From Pandoraea sputorum (GTDB lineage: Bacteria > Pseudomonadota > Gammaproteobacteria > Burkholderiales > Burkholderiaceae), in NCBI RefSeq assembly GCF_000814845.2, contig NZ_CP010431.2:2294001-2358000 (forward strand): a stretch of 64,000 bases of DNA. The letters run 5' to 3'. Positions within the stretch are counted from its first letter, which is position 1. Each line of letters begins with the position of its first letter. Positions 43,563-52,589 of the stretch are shown piece by piece. The notes below the pieces were generated by a model. It made no database searches and had not been told where the DNA came from. It saw only the letters and a list, made by a program, of their open reading frames with translations. The translations under genes and the position numbers were made by a program.

Positions 43563-43835
43563 GTGAATAAGACGGAACTGATCGAGCACATCTCTGAACA
43601 GGCAGATATTTCGAAAGCTGCCGCAGGCCGATCGCTTGACGCATTGGTGGGTGCAGTAAAGAAAGCGCTGAAGAAGGGTGACGACGTGACGCTGGTCGGC
43701 TTTGGCACGTTCCATCTCGCCAAGCGCGCCGCTCGTACGGGACGCAATCCGCGCACGGGAGAACCCATCAAGATCAAGGCGGCGAAGGTTCCGAAATTTC
43801 GCCCTGGCAAAGATCTCAAAGATGCAGTAAACTAA
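43563..43835 (+). CDS. hupB: DNA-binding protein HU-beta
   Basis: A 90-residue nucleoid protein. It starts with [20 protein letters not shown] and ends in the arm [31 protein letters not shown], both signatures of the family. The start is a GTG with AAGGGGG ahead. Its place between lon and a tRNA pair is the usual one in the Burkholderiaceae. Confidence 0.97.
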   Translation: MNKTELIEHISEQADISKAAAGRSLDALVGAVKKALKKGDDVTLVGFGTFHLAKRAARTGRNPRTGEPIKIKAAKVPKFRPGKDLKDAVN

Positions 43836-43888
43836 CGAGCTTTCCTGCTTCGGCAGGAGGCAGCAAGAACAAGACTAAAATCGGGAAC

Positions 43889-43964
43889 GGGTGCTTAGCT
43901 CAGTTGGTAGAGCGGCGCCCTTACAAGGCGTAGGTCGGGGGTTCGAGCCCCTCAGCACCCACCA
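43889..43964 (+). tRNA. tRNA-Val (anticodon TAC)
   Basis: 76 bases with a seven-base acceptor stem (GGGTGCT with AGCACCC), D-loop AGCTCAGTTGGTAGAGC, anticodon loop CTTACAA, T-loop GGTTCGAGCCC and encoded CCA end. Confidence 0.97.
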
Positions 43965-43978
43965 GTTCCAGATCTTGG

Positions 43979-44055
43979 GGAGCGGTAGTTCAGTTGGTTA
44001 GAATACCGGCCTGTCACGCCGGGGGTCGCGGGTTCGAGCCCCGTCCGCTCCGCCA
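43979..44055 (+). tRNA. tRNA-Asp (anticodon GTC)
   Basis: 77 bases with acceptor stem GGAGCGG/CCGCTCC, D-loop TAGTTCAGTTGGTTAGAAT, anticodon loop CTGTCAC, T-loop GGTTCGAGCCC and encoded CCA. It is 14 bases after tRNA-Val and ends at a strong terminator. Confidence 0.97.
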
Positions 44056-44062
44056 AATTGTG

Positions 44063-44090
44063 AAAAGGCGAACTTCGGTTCGCCTTTTTT
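44063..44090 (+). terminator. Terminator after the tRNA pair
   Basis: Perfect 11-base stem (AAAAGGCGAAC) with a stable TTCG tetraloop and a T run. Confidence 0.95.
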
Positions 44091-44137
44091 GCCATATAGC
44101 GTCATAAAACGCATCCAGACGACTCTTCCGATTTCGT

Positions 44138-46063
44138 ATGTTCGACTTCATTCGCCGTCACCAACGCTTAGTTCTCATCTTCCTGACGGTGCTGATCGTC
44201 CCGTCGTTCGTGGTGTTTGGCGTTCATGGCTGGCAGGAATACGCCTCGGATGCCGGTACGATCGCGAAGGTTGGCGATCAGACCGTGACGCGCCAGGAAT
44301 ACGACAGCGTGCTGCGCGCGCAAACGGAGCGCATGCAGCAGATGTTTGGCGGTGCCGTCGACGCGAGCCAGATCAACACGCCGGAAATGCGCAGTGCTGT
44401 GCTGGATAATCTGATCCAGCAAAAACTGCTGCAACAGGAAACCCTCAAGAAGAATCTGTCGGTGCCTGACGCGCAAGTGCGTGAGGCGCTGCTCGCCATT
44501 CCGGCGATTGCGCAGTTGCGCCGTGCAGACGGTTCGATCGATCAGGCTGCTTACGAGCAATTGCTGTCCGCGCAGAACCTGACCCCGCAGCGTCTCGAAG
44601 CGCAGATCCGTTTCGAATTGGCCTCGAATCAGTTGCCGTCGAGCGTGCAGGCGAGCGCCATGCTGCCGAAGACGGTGCTCGAACGTTTCGCACAATTGCG
44701 TTCGCAGCAACGCGAAGTGTCGGCGCTGGACTTCCCGCTGACGGACTTCGCCGGCAAGATCGTGCCGACGCAGCAACAGATTCAGGCGTACTACGACGCA
44801 CACAAGGCTGCATTCCAGACGCCGGAGTCGGCTGATATCCAGTACGTGGTGCTCGATCCGAAGGCCATGCCGACGTCGGCGCAAACGGCGCCGAGCGACG
44901 ATGTGCTGCGCAAGATGTACAACGACAATCTGAAGCAATACACGACGCAGGAAGAGCGCCGTGCATCGCACATTCTGATTGCCTCGCCGGCCGATGCGTC
45001 GCCGGCCGACCATGCCAAGGCGAAGGCCAAAGCTGAAGCCGTCCTCGCGCAGATTAAGAAGAATCCGAACGACTTTGCCAAGCTGGCCAGCGAGAACTCG
45101 GAAGACCCGGGTTCGAAGGGTAACGGTGGTGACCTCGGCTTCTTCGCGCGCGACGCTATGGTCAAGCCGTTTGCCGACGCCGCATTCGCACTCAAGAGCG
45201 AAGGTGAAGTGAGCGATGTCGTGAAGAGCGACTTCGGTTATCACATCATCAAGCTCACGGGCATCAAGCCGTCGCAGACGAAGTCGTTCGACGAAGTGAA
45301 GTCGCAACTGGCCGATCAGTATCGTCAGCAGGAAGCCGCGAAGGGCTATGCCAAGCTCGCGGACCAGTTCACGAACGCTGTGTACGAGCAGCCGGACAGC
45401 CTGCAACCGGTGGCCGACAAGCTGAACCTGAAGGTGCAGACGGCCAAGGTAACGCGTACGCCGGATGCCGCACTCGCCCAGAGCCCGCTCGGCAACGAGA
45501 AGCTGCTGAAGGCTGTGTTTGGCGACGAGTCGCTCAAGAACAAGCGCAATACCGAAGCTGTGGATGTGGGGCAAGGCGTGCTGGTGTCGGCCCGCATCGT
45601 GACGTATCACCCGGCTGCCACGCCGCCGCTCGATCAGATCGAAGCGCAGGTGAAGCAGAAGGCGATTGCCGATCTGGCCGAACAGGAAGCCAAGAAGGCT
45701 GGCGCAGCAAAACTGGAAGCGCTCAAGAAGGGTGGCGATGCGGCATTCGGTGCTGCGCAAACCGTCTCGCGCGACAATCCGGGCAAGCTGGTGCCGACCG
45801 CTCTGACCGCCATTTTCGGTGCGGACACGAGCAAACTGCCCGCCTACGTGGGTGTGTCGCTGGGCGAAGGTCAAGGCTACGCCGTGTATCGCATCAGCAA
45901 GGTGTCGCAACCGGCAACGCAAGATCCGCAGCGTCTGGCAGCCGAAGCGCAACAACTCAACCAACTGGCCGCACAGGCTGAGTGGAATGCCTGGGTGGGT
46001 GATCTGCGGGCGCGCTCGAAGGTCAAGGTCGTGAACGACGTGACCAAGGCGGCGAGCAACTGA
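44138..46063 (+). CDS. ppiD: Periplasmic folding chaperone PpiD (parvulin)
   Basis: A 641-residue membrane-anchored periplasmic chaperone associated with the SecYEG exit. It opens with MFDFIRRHQRLVLIFLTVLI, the single membrane helix (about 13-33), then a SurA-like N-terminal domain. The PPIC/parvulin domain is at about residues 268-370 (RRASHILIAS, PGSKGNGGDLGFFARD, VKSDFGYHIIKLTG), and a C-terminal SurA-like part follows. This length is typical. It ends at a bidirectional terminator that reaches into the convergent tesA stop codon. Confidence 0.95.
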   Translation: MFDFIRRHQRLVLIFLTVLIVPSFVVFGVHGWQEYASDAGTIAKVGDQTVTRQEYDSVLRAQTERMQQMFGGAVDASQINTPEMRSAVLDNLIQQKLLQQETLKKNLSVPDAQVREALLAIPAIAQLRRADGSIDQAAYEQLLSAQNLTPQRLEAQIRFELASNQLPSSVQASAMLPKTVLERFAQLRSQQREVSALDFPLTDFAGKIVPTQQQIQAYYDAHKAAFQTPESADIQYVVLDPKAMPTSAQTAPSDDVLRKMYNDNLKQYTTQEERRASHILIASPADASPADHAKAKAKAEAVLAQIKKNPNDFAKLASENSEDPGSKGNGGDLGFFARDAMVKPFADAAFALKSEGEVSDVVKSDFGYHIIKLTGIKPSQTKSFDEVKSQLADQYRQQEAAKGYAKLADQFTNAVYEQPDSLQPVADKLNLKVQTAKVTRTPDAALAQSPLGNEKLLKAVFGDESLKNKRNTEAVDVGQGVLVSARIVTYHPAATPPLDQIEAQVKQKAIADLAEQEAKKAGAAKLEALKKGGDAAFGAAQTVSRDNPGKLVPTALTAIFGADTSKLPAYVGVSLGEGQGYAVYRISKVSQPATQDPQRLAAEAQQLNQLAAQAEWNAWVGDLRARSKVKVVNDVTKAASN

Positions 46064-46113
46064 TCGAGTGAGGATCGTATAGCGCACGATGGGTACGATC
46101 CCTCAGCAAAAAG

Positions 46114-46145
46114 AAAAACGGCCAACTGAGTTGGCCGTTTTTTTA
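46114..46145. terminator. Bidirectional terminator between ppiD and tesA
   Basis: Stem AAAAACGGCCAA with its complement and loop CTGAG, followed by T on both strands. Its plus-strand T tail overlaps the tesA stop codon at 46143-46145. Confidence 0.93.
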
Positions 46146-46856
46146 TGCGCCGGACTTTGATGCGCGCGAGTCAGGCGCTTTCGCGGATGGTTTGGCAGGG
46201 GCTGCCGCAGCAGCGGGTTTGAGCAGCGGCTTCACCGTCGGCCAGACGTTTTGCAGAATCTGCGGATGCGCCTTTGCGAGCGGATGAATCTGGTCTTGCT
46301 GGAACCAGTCCTGATGTTCGATGACGCCCGCCAGCAGGAAGGGGACGTAGCCGGTCTTTTCCTGCTTGGCGATGGTCGAGAACATGGTGAAGAATTGCTC
46401 GCTATAGTCGGGGCCGTAGTTCGGTGGGATGCGCATGCCGACCACGATCACACGGCTGCCGACCTTGCGCGACGCGGCGATCATCTCGCGCAGATTGGTG
46501 CGGGTGAGATCGAGCGGAATGCCGCGCAGCGCGTCGTTGCCCCCCAGTTCGATGATGGTCACGGCGGGGTGATAGCGTTCGAGCAGCGGGGCGAGACGGG
46601 AGCGCCCGCCACTCGTTGTGTCGCCACTGATACTGGCATTCACGACGTTATAATCGTACCCACTCTGCGTGATCGTCTGCTGCATCAGATTGACCCAGCC
46701 GGCACCGCGCGCGATGCCATATTCCGCCGAGAGGCTGTCGCCGACGACGAGAATTGTCGGCGCGCCAGAACTTGCCGCGTTCGCTGCGGTCCCTGTCAGC
46801 ATGCACCAGCCAAAGGCGGCTGATGCGGCCAATTTCAAGAACTCTCTTCTTGCCAT
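46143..46856 (-). CDS. tesA: Arylesterase/lysophospholipase TesA (SGNH hydrolase)
   Basis: A 237-residue exported esterase. The SGNH blocks are clear: Ser in VVGDSLSAEYG, GGND in IIELGGNDALRG and the Asp/His pair in DQIHPLA. The N-terminus MARREFLKLAASAAFGWCML has a twin-arginine pattern (RREFLK) ahead of the hydrophobic stretch and ANA cleavage, so export by the Tat system is plausible. The C-terminus is a low-complexity Ala/Pro/Lys tail. Its ATG overlaps the ATG of the divergent YbbA-like ATPase in the palindrome CATG. Confidence 0.93.
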   Translation of the reverse strand: MARREFLKLAASAAFGWCMLTGTAANAASSGAPTILVVGDSLSAEYGIARGAGWVNLMQQTITQSGYDYNVVNASISGDTTSGGRSRLAPLLERYHPAVTIIELGGNDALRGIPLDLTRTNLREMIAASRKVGSRVIVVGMRIPPNYGPDYSEQFFTMFSTIAKQEKTGYVPFLLAGVIEHQDWFQQDQIHPLAKAHPQILQNVWPTVKPLLKPAAAAAPAKPSAKAPDSRASKSGA

Positions 46857-47547
46857 GTCGTTTTCCGAAAACGTAATTGAAGTGCGGGGCCTGGGCAAAC
46901 GGTTGCGCGACGCCACCGGCGAGCTAGTCATTTTGCAGGATATCGACTTCTCCGTCGCGAAAGGCCAGAGCGTGGCCATCGTGGGAGCGTCGGGGTCCGG
47001 CAAGTCCACGCTGCTCGGTCTGATGGCCGGGCTCGACACCGCGACCGACGGCAGCATCACGCTGCTGGGCAAGTCGCTCGGTGAGCTTGACGAAGAGGGG
47101 CGCGCCGCGTTGCGACGGGGTGCCGTCGGCTTCGTCTTCCAGTCCTTTCAACTGATGCCGCACCTGACGGCGCTAGAAAACGTGATGTTGCCGCTCGAGC
47201 TGTTGGGTGAGACACGGGAGATTCGCAATCGTGCCGTCAAATTGCTGGAACAAGTGGGTTTAGGCTCGCGCCTGACGCACTACCCGAAGCAACTCTCGGG
47301 CGGCGAGCAGCAGCGTGTGGCGCTCGCACGCGCGTTTGTGACGGAGCCTGCTGTGCTGTTCGCCGACGAGCCGACAGGCAGTCTCGATACCGCCACGGGC
47401 GAGCGAGTCATCGAACTGATGTTCTCGCTCAACGAAGCCAGTGGTGCGACGTTGGTGCTGGTGACCCACGATCTGGCTATTGCACAGCGTTGCGACGCCA
47501 CGGTGCAGCTTGCGGGCGGACGGGTCGTGAACGGCGCTGCGATCTGA
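46855..47547 (+). CDS. YbbA-like ABC transporter ATPase
   Basis: A 230-residue ATPase of the LolD/MacB-type family, usually paired with a large YbbP-like permease. Walker A GASGSGKST is near residue 44, the Q-loop VFQSFQLMPHLT follows, the signature is LSGGEQQRVALARA and Walker B is VLFADEPTGSLD. The usual permease partner is not next to it in this window; pgi follows on the other strand. The start codon overlaps that of tesA, as in the tesA-ybbA arrangement of enterobacteria. No ribosome binding site is visible. Confidence 0.9.
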   Translation: MSFSENVIEVRGLGKRLRDATGELVILQDIDFSVAKGQSVAIVGASGSGKSTLLGLMAGLDTATDGSITLLGKSLGELDEEGRAALRRGAVGFVFQSFQLMPHLTALENVMLPLELLGETREIRNRAVKLLEQVGLGSRLTHYPKQLSGGEQQRVALARAFVTEPAVLFADEPTGSLDTATGERVIELMFSLNEASGATLVLVTHDLAIAQRCDATVQLAGGRVVNGAAI

Positions 47548-47606
47548 TGCGCGGTTTCGATGCGAGGTTCTGAGGATTGCCCGCTTGCCTGACGTTACCT
47601 GAAACG

Positions 47607-47637
47607 AAAAAGAGAAGCCGCAATGGCTTCTCTTTTT
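47607..47637. terminator. Bidirectional terminator between the ATPase gene and pgi
   Basis: Perfect 13-base stem (AAAAAGAGAAGCC with its complement), loop GCAAT, T tails on both strands. Confidence 0.93.
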
Positions 47638-47697
47638 GTTGGCATCTGACGAAACCACAGGCGTTTGCCGGAAAGTTTCCGGCCCTCTGTTGTCCTG

Positions 47698-49371
47698 TTA
47701 CCCCTTCTTCTTTAACGCATTCCCCGCGATGCGGATCAGCGATGCCGTCGAGGCGTCGTGCGCGTCCGGCTTGAGCGAGTCCGGATCGAGAAGCTCCGGC
47801 TCGATCGCTCGGCACAGGGTCTTGCCCAGCTCTACACCCCACTGATCGAACGGATTGATATTCCAGATGGCGGCCTGCACGAACACCTTGTGTTCGTAGA
47901 GTGCGATCAACGCGCCAAGGCGTTCGGGCGTCAACTTATCGATCACCAGCGTATTGCTCGGACGGTTACCCTCGAAGCAGCGTTGTGCGCCTAGCGGGCC
48001 GCCAGCCTGTTCGGGCGTCGCCATCGAGCCGCCCTGAAGCAATGCCTCGCTCTGCGCGAAGCAGTTCGCCAGCAGCTTGCGATGGTGGTCGAGATAGGCC
48101 GGCTGATCGTATTGCGGTTCGAGCACGGCGATGAAATCGACCGGCACGAGCGTCGTGCCCTGATGCAGCATCTGGAAGTAGGCGTGTTGGCCGTTCGTGC
48201 CGGGCTCACCCCAGATAATCGGTGCCGTCTGCCAGGCGACGGGCGAACCGTCAATCTGCACCGACTTGCCGTTGCTCTCCATGTCGAGCTGCTGGAGATA
48301 TGGCGGCAGCTTTTGCAGTGCGTCGGTGTACGGTGCGATGGAGAGCGTCTGTGCGTCGAAGAAATTGCGATACCAGATGCCGAGCAGGCCGAGCAGCACC
48401 GGCATATTGGCTTCGAGCGGCGCGTGACGGAAGTGTTCGTCCATCGCATGCGCACCGGCGAGCAGTGCTTCGAAATGCTGCGCGCCCAGATACAGCATGA
48501 CGATCAGACCGACGGACGACCACAGCGAGTAACGTCCACCCACCCATTCGCCGAACTGGAACACGTTCTCGCGAAGAATCCCGAATCCCATCGCCTCGTC
48601 CACATTGGTCGAGACCGCGACGAAATGCTTGTCGAGATCTTTCTCGGGGATGCCGCTCTCAATGAGCCACGCGCGAATGGTGCGCGCGTTCGTCATGGTT
48701 TCGAGTGTGGTGAACGTCTTCGAGCAAACCACGACGAGCGTGGCTTCAGGGTCGAGCGCAGGCAACGTGCGCGCGAGCTCTGTCGGATCGATGTTGGCGA
48801 TGAAGTTTGCCGAGAGGTCTTCACGCCCGTAGACGGCGAGGGCGTCGCACACCATGCGCGGGCCCAGATCCGAGCCGCCGATGCCGACGTTGATCAGATG
48901 CTTGATGCGCTTGCCCGTTGCGCCGACCCATCGGCCGTCGCGAACGCGTTCGCTGAAGTCGCGCATGCGCGCAAGTGTCTCGCCTACGCCGCTGCTGACT
49001 TCGCCGGTCGTGTCGCGAAACGTTACGCCCTTGGGGGCACGCAGCGCGATGTGCAGCGCGGCGCGATTCTCCGTGACGTTGACGTGTTCCCCGGCCCACA
49101 TGGCGTCGCGCTTGGCGGGCACGTGGCATTCACGCGCCAGATGGGTGAGGAGCGTGCGCGTTTTGTCCGTAATGCGATTCTTCGAGTAATCGAGATACAG
49201 CCCGGCCGCGTGCAGCGAAAAGTTGTCGACGCGGGCGTTGGCCCCTGCACCGGCGAACCAGTCGCGCATGTGTTGTGCAGCGATCTCGTCGCGGTGTTCG
49301 AGCAGAGCGCGCCAGGCGGGAAGTTGGTCCAGACGAACGGATGTCTTGTACGGCATGTGCGATATGGCCAT
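47698..49371 (-). CDS. pgi: Glucose-6-phosphate isomerase
   Basis: Interconverts glucose 6-phosphate and fructose 6-phosphate in the cytoplasm. The 557-residue protein has the substrate-binding GIGGSDLGPRM, the first PGI signature, the catalytic Glu in QQLDMESNGKSV, His in HQGTTLVPVDFIA and the C-terminal Lys in WGVELGK. I use the ATG at 49371; an ATG at 49356 (MPYKTSVRLDQ) is also possible and neither has a strong binding site. The gene stands alone between two terminators or promoters. Confidence 0.96.
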   Translation of the reverse strand: MAISHMPYKTSVRLDQLPAWRALLEHRDEIAAQHMRDWFAGAGANARVDNFSLHAAGLYLDYSKNRITDKTRTLLTHLARECHVPAKRDAMWAGEHVNVTENRAALHIALRAPKGVTFRDTTGEVSSGVGETLARMRDFSERVRDGRWVGATGKRIKHLINVGIGGSDLGPRMVCDALAVYGREDLSANFIANIDPTELARTLPALDPEATLVVVCSKTFTTLETMTNARTIRAWLIESGIPEKDLDKHFVAVSTNVDEAMGFGILRENVFQFGEWVGGRYSLWSSVGLIVMLYLGAQHFEALLAGAHAMDEHFRHAPLEANMPVLLGLLGIWYRNFFDAQTLSIAPYTDALQKLPPYLQQLDMESNGKSVQIDGSPVAWQTAPIIWGEPGTNGQHAYFQMLHQGTTLVPVDFIAVLEPQYDQPAYLDHHRKLLANCFAQSEALLQGGSMATPEQAGGPLGAQRCFEGNRPSNTLVIDKLTPERLGALIALYEHKVFVQAAIWNINPFDQWGVELGKTLCRAIEPELLDPDSLKPDAHDASTASLIRIAGNALKKKG

Positions 49372-49455
49372 TTCGATAAAGCGAAGTATAACGGGAGTCA
49401 CCGCGAAATCACGTTAAACGCGCTGAAATGCGGCTACGGGCAGCTAAGGACGGCG

Positions 49456-51048
49456 TTATGCGCGGATTGCGCTTGCCATCGCTATTGCCAGTTCTGCGCG
49501 GATCGCCGGCAGGAGTTCCGACGCCGTCAGACCCGCTGGCCCCGCACCGTCCCTTACGCAACGATCGGCGGCGCGTCCGTGAATCCACACGCCAGCCAGC
49601 GCCGCTTGCGTTGCAGGCATGCCTTGCGCAAGCAGCGCGCCGATGACGCCGGTCAGCACATCGCCGGTACCGGCCGTCGCCAGCCCGGCATTGCCGGTCG
49701 TATTGATCCACGTTGTTGCGCCATCGTCCACGACGGTGCCCGATCCCTTGAGCACGACCGTCGCACCAAAATGCTGTGCCAATGCGCGGGCGGAAGCGAG
49801 TCGATCCGACTGAATACGGGCGACGTCGCAGCTCGCGAGCCGAGCGGCCTCCAACGGATGCGGCGTGAGTACCGTCGGTCCGGCGCGGCGTCGTACGCGC
49901 TCCGCAAGTGTCGGTTCGGTGGCCAGCAGGTTGAGTGCGTCGGCGTCGATCACCAGCGGCGTATCGTCTAGTGCCAATGCGCGGGAGAGGCAAGCGGCTG
50001 AGGCGGCCGACGTTCCGAGTCCAGGGCCGACGGACACCGCACTCATGGTCGCGAGATCGAGATTTTCGGCGTGACGCAGCATCAGTTCGGGGTGCGCCGG
50101 ATCCCACGCAGGGGCGTCGTGCGCGACGAACCCGACGTACACGCGACCGGCACCGGTCATCAGGCCCGTGCGCGCAGAGAGCATTGGCGCGCCCACCATG
50201 CCATCAAATCCGCCGAGGAGCGCCAGCGAACCGTAGCTGCCCTTGTGCGACGCATGGTGACGATGTGGCAAATGCGTGCGAAACGCGTCTGGCGAAATGG
50301 TGAGGATGGGCGATCGCGCCGGTGCTTCGGCGAATGCATCGTGGGCGCCCAGGGTGGCAACGTGCACGTCACCCGCGACATCGCGGCCGATGCCGGTAAA
50401 GAGTCCCGGGCAGGCACCGATCATCGCTATCGTCGCGTCGGCCCGGATGACCGGCCCATCCGCCATGCCGGTGGCGGCGAGCAGCCCGCTGGGAATATCG
50501 ATGGCGAGCACTGGCGTGCCTTCTGTGTTTGCGTACGCAATGTTATCGACCAGTGCGGCGGCTGCGCCGTCGAGGGGCCGGGACAGGCCGATGCCGAACA
50601 GGCCGTCGACGATCCACGCATAGGCCATCGGCTGCGGCCAGGTGGTTGGCGCAGGCCGCACCGGTACGCCAGCAGCGAGAGCTTCGCCGAGCGCCCAGCG
50701 AGCGTCGTCTGCTGTGGGGGGGGAGAGTTGCCACACGTCGATCAGCACGCCTCGACGGTGCAGTTCGCGAGCGGCAATGTAGGCGTCTCCGCCGTTGTTG
50801 CCGGGGCCGGCGAGCACCAGTACGGGTTGACGTCCCGCGCTTGCAAGGACGGGGAGGCGACCGTAGAGCCAGTGTGCAATGGCCGCACCGGCGCGTCTCA
50901 TCAGGGTGTGCGGTGCCAATTTTGCGGCGGCAGCGCGCTCGACGTCGCGCAGTGTGGCAGGCAGATGCAGATCGAGCGACGCGATGGCGGTAGCGGTCGT
51001 TGAGACGGTGTCTGGGAGGGAATGCGTTGCGCGCGGGGAATCGGACAT
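49456..51048 (-). CDS. nnr: Bifunctional NAD(P)HX epimerase/dehydratase
   Basis: Repairs hydrated NADH and NADPH. The 530-residue protein fuses the YjeF N-terminal epimerase domain (GPGNNGGDAYIAARELH, residues 81-97) with the C-terminal ADP-dependent dehydratase of ribokinase fold (GSYGSLALLGG, then TAGTGDVLTGVIGALLAQG). Both active-site glycine-rich motifs are intact. Start MSDSPRATHSLP; GGGAG is 11 bases ahead. It lies downstream of dadA with a 266-base gap that carries a G-rich tract. Confidence 0.94.
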   Translation of the reverse strand: MSDSPRATHSLPDTVSTTATAIASLDLHLPATLRDVERAAAAKLAPHTLMRRAGAAIAHWLYGRLPVLASAGRQPVLVLAGPGNNGGDAYIAARELHRRGVLIDVWQLSPPTADDARWALGEALAAGVPVRPAPTTWPQPMAYAWIVDGLFGIGLSRPLDGAAAALVDNIAYANTEGTPVLAIDIPSGLLAATGMADGPVIRADATIAMIGACPGLFTGIGRDVAGDVHVATLGAHDAFAEAPARSPILTISPDAFRTHLPHRHHASHKGSYGSLALLGGFDGMVGAPMLSARTGLMTGAGRVYVGFVAHDAPAWDPAHPELMLRHAENLDLATMSAVSVGPGLGTSAASAACLSRALALDDTPLVIDADALNLLATEPTLAERVRRRAGPTVLTPHPLEAARLASCDVARIQSDRLASARALAQHFGATVVLKGSGTVVDDGATTWINTTGNAGLATAGTGDVLTGVIGALLAQGMPATQAALAGVWIHGRAADRCVRDGAGPAGLTASELLPAIRAELAIAMASAIRA

Positions 51049-51259
51049 GGCAGGCGAAGCTCCCGGAAACTAGGGCAATGGACATGGCGTCGCAGCGCGC
51101 GACGCGACCCGTTCGATTCCTGTCGGGGGGACAAGAGGCGTTGGGGGATGTCGCTGCGCTTGGCGCGCCTATCTGGAGATTATGCCGTCAACGCGCCGCT
51201 TCGCCTGTCGGTGTGAATCCCGACACAGTGTCGGCAATCGCCGACGCAGCGCACCGAAC

Positions 51260-51292
51260 GGGAAAGGGGAAGGGGAAAGGGGGGAATCCCCC
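51260..51292. other. G-quadruplex-type tract with adjoining hairpin
   Basis: Four G runs of 3, 4, 4 and 6 separated by AAA, AA and AAA fill 51260-51284 on the plus strand. The last run also pairs with CCCCC at 51288-51292 around AAT. It lies just after the dadA stop and before nnr, so on the minus strand it reads as a hairpin followed by a pyrimidine tract, possibly a transcription end for dadA. Confidence 0.7.
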
Positions 51293-51314
51293 GTCGTTTC
51301 CGCCCGGTTAGCGC

Positions 51315-52589
51315 TCAACGATCGTATCGAGCGAGCGTCAGCCCATTGAGATCGATATCGGGCGTTTGTCCGGAGATGACGTCCGCGAGCACGCGTCCCG
51401 AGCCGCAGGCCATCGCCCAACCAGTCGAGCCGTGGCCGACGTTTAGGAAAATGCCGGGCAGATGTGTCGCGCCGAGCAGCGGCGGGCCATCCGGCAGCAT
51501 CGGACGCGCACCAACCCACGCCCGCGCCTCACGGTATTTACCTGCCCCGGGGAACCAGTCGGTCGCCACTTTGTAAAGCGTGGCGATGGCGCGCTCGCGC
51601 AGCACGAGCTGCGTGTCGCCCAGTTCGGCCGTGCCCGCAATGCGTAGGCGGTTGCCCTGCGGGGTGATGGCGGTTTTGTACGACTCGTCCATGACGGCGA
51701 TTCGCGGACTGAACAGTTCGGTCTTGACTGGCACCGTGATCGAGTAGCCCTTGATCGGCCACAGCGGCAGGTCGATACCGAGCGGGCGTAGCAGCGTGGT
51801 GCTCGCCACACCTGCGGCGATCACGACGGCGTCCGCTTCGAGCGTCGATGTTTGCCCCATCTGGGCGGTACTGGCCGTCTCGACGCTCACACCGGCACGA
51901 CCAACGTTCGGTCGCACGGAGAGGACCGTCGTCTCGGTGGCGAGCGTGACACCCATGTCGCGTGCGATTTGGGCGAGGCGCTTGGTGAACAGCGGGCAGT
52001 TGCCGGTCTCGTCGCGCGGCAGATGCAGGCCGCCAGCGAGCTGCGCATCGGTGGAAATGGCAGGTTCGAGCTTGCGGCACTCCTCGGCAGTCAGCAGCCG
52101 GTGCGGCACTTCATTCTCGGCGAGCATGGCGCGCGCCGGCTCGTTCATCTTGATTTCGCGCTCGGTACGGAACAATTGCAGATAGCCCTGCGTGTGTTCG
52201 TATTCGAAGATGTGCGACTCACGCAGTTCGTGGAGGCAACGCTGGCTGTAGAACGCGAGACGCTGCATGCGTTCGCGATTGGCGCGATAGCGGTCGATCT
52301 TGCACTCACGCAGCCAGCGGGCGGCCCAGCGCCACGTGCCGGCCGACAGGCCAGGGCGGAAGATGAGCGGGCTGGCGGCGCTGAACATGTAGCCCAGCAG
52401 CTTGCGCGGCATGCCAGGTGCCGCCCAGGGCGTGACGTAGCCCGGGGCGATGACGCCTGCGTTGCCGAAGCTGCTCTCTTGCGCAACCGTGCTATTGCGC
52501 TCGACGAGCGTGACCGTGTGCCCCGCAGCGGCCAGATAGTAGGCAGTACAAGTGCCAATGACCCCGCCGCCGATAACGATGACCTTCAT
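51315..52589 (-). CDS. dadA: D-amino acid dehydrogenase (small subunit DadA)
   Basis: FAD-dependent oxidation of D-amino acids, chiefly D-alanine, at the inner membrane. The 424-residue protein begins with the FAD-binding VIVIGGGVIGTCTAYYLA and has the PGYVTPWAAPGMPRKLLG, RLRIAGTAELG and GHGSTGWAMACGSGRVLAD signatures of DadA. I start at the ATG at 52589 (MKVIVIGGG); a TTG six bases upstream is in frame. No alanine racemase gene is adjacent here, unlike in many relatives. Confidence 0.93.
   Translation of the reverse strand: MKVIVIGGGVIGTCTAYYLAAAGHTVTLVERNSTVAQESSFGNAGVIAPGYVTPWAAPGMPRKLLGYMFSAASPLIFRPGLSAGTWRWAARWLRECKIDRYRANRERMQRLAFYSQRCLHELRESHIFEYEHTQGYLQLFRTEREIKMNEPARAMLAENEVPHRLLTAEECRKLEPAISTDAQLAGGLHLPRDETGNCPLFTKRLAQIARDMGVTLATETTVLSVRPNVGRAGVSVETASTAQMGQTSTLEADAVVIAAGVASTTLLRPLGIDLPLWPIKGYSITVPVKTELFSPRIAVMDESYKTAITPQGNRLRIAGTAELGDTQLVLRERAIATLYKVATDWFPGAGKYREARAWVGARPMLPDGPPLLGATHLPGIFLNVGHGSTGWAMACGSGRVLADVISGQTPDIDLNGLTLARYDR

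Noticed and set aside
40849..46087. Long minus-strand frames antisense to lon and ppiD
   Set aside because: Leucine/arginine/histidine-rich mirror frames with no signal, domain or ribosome binding site.
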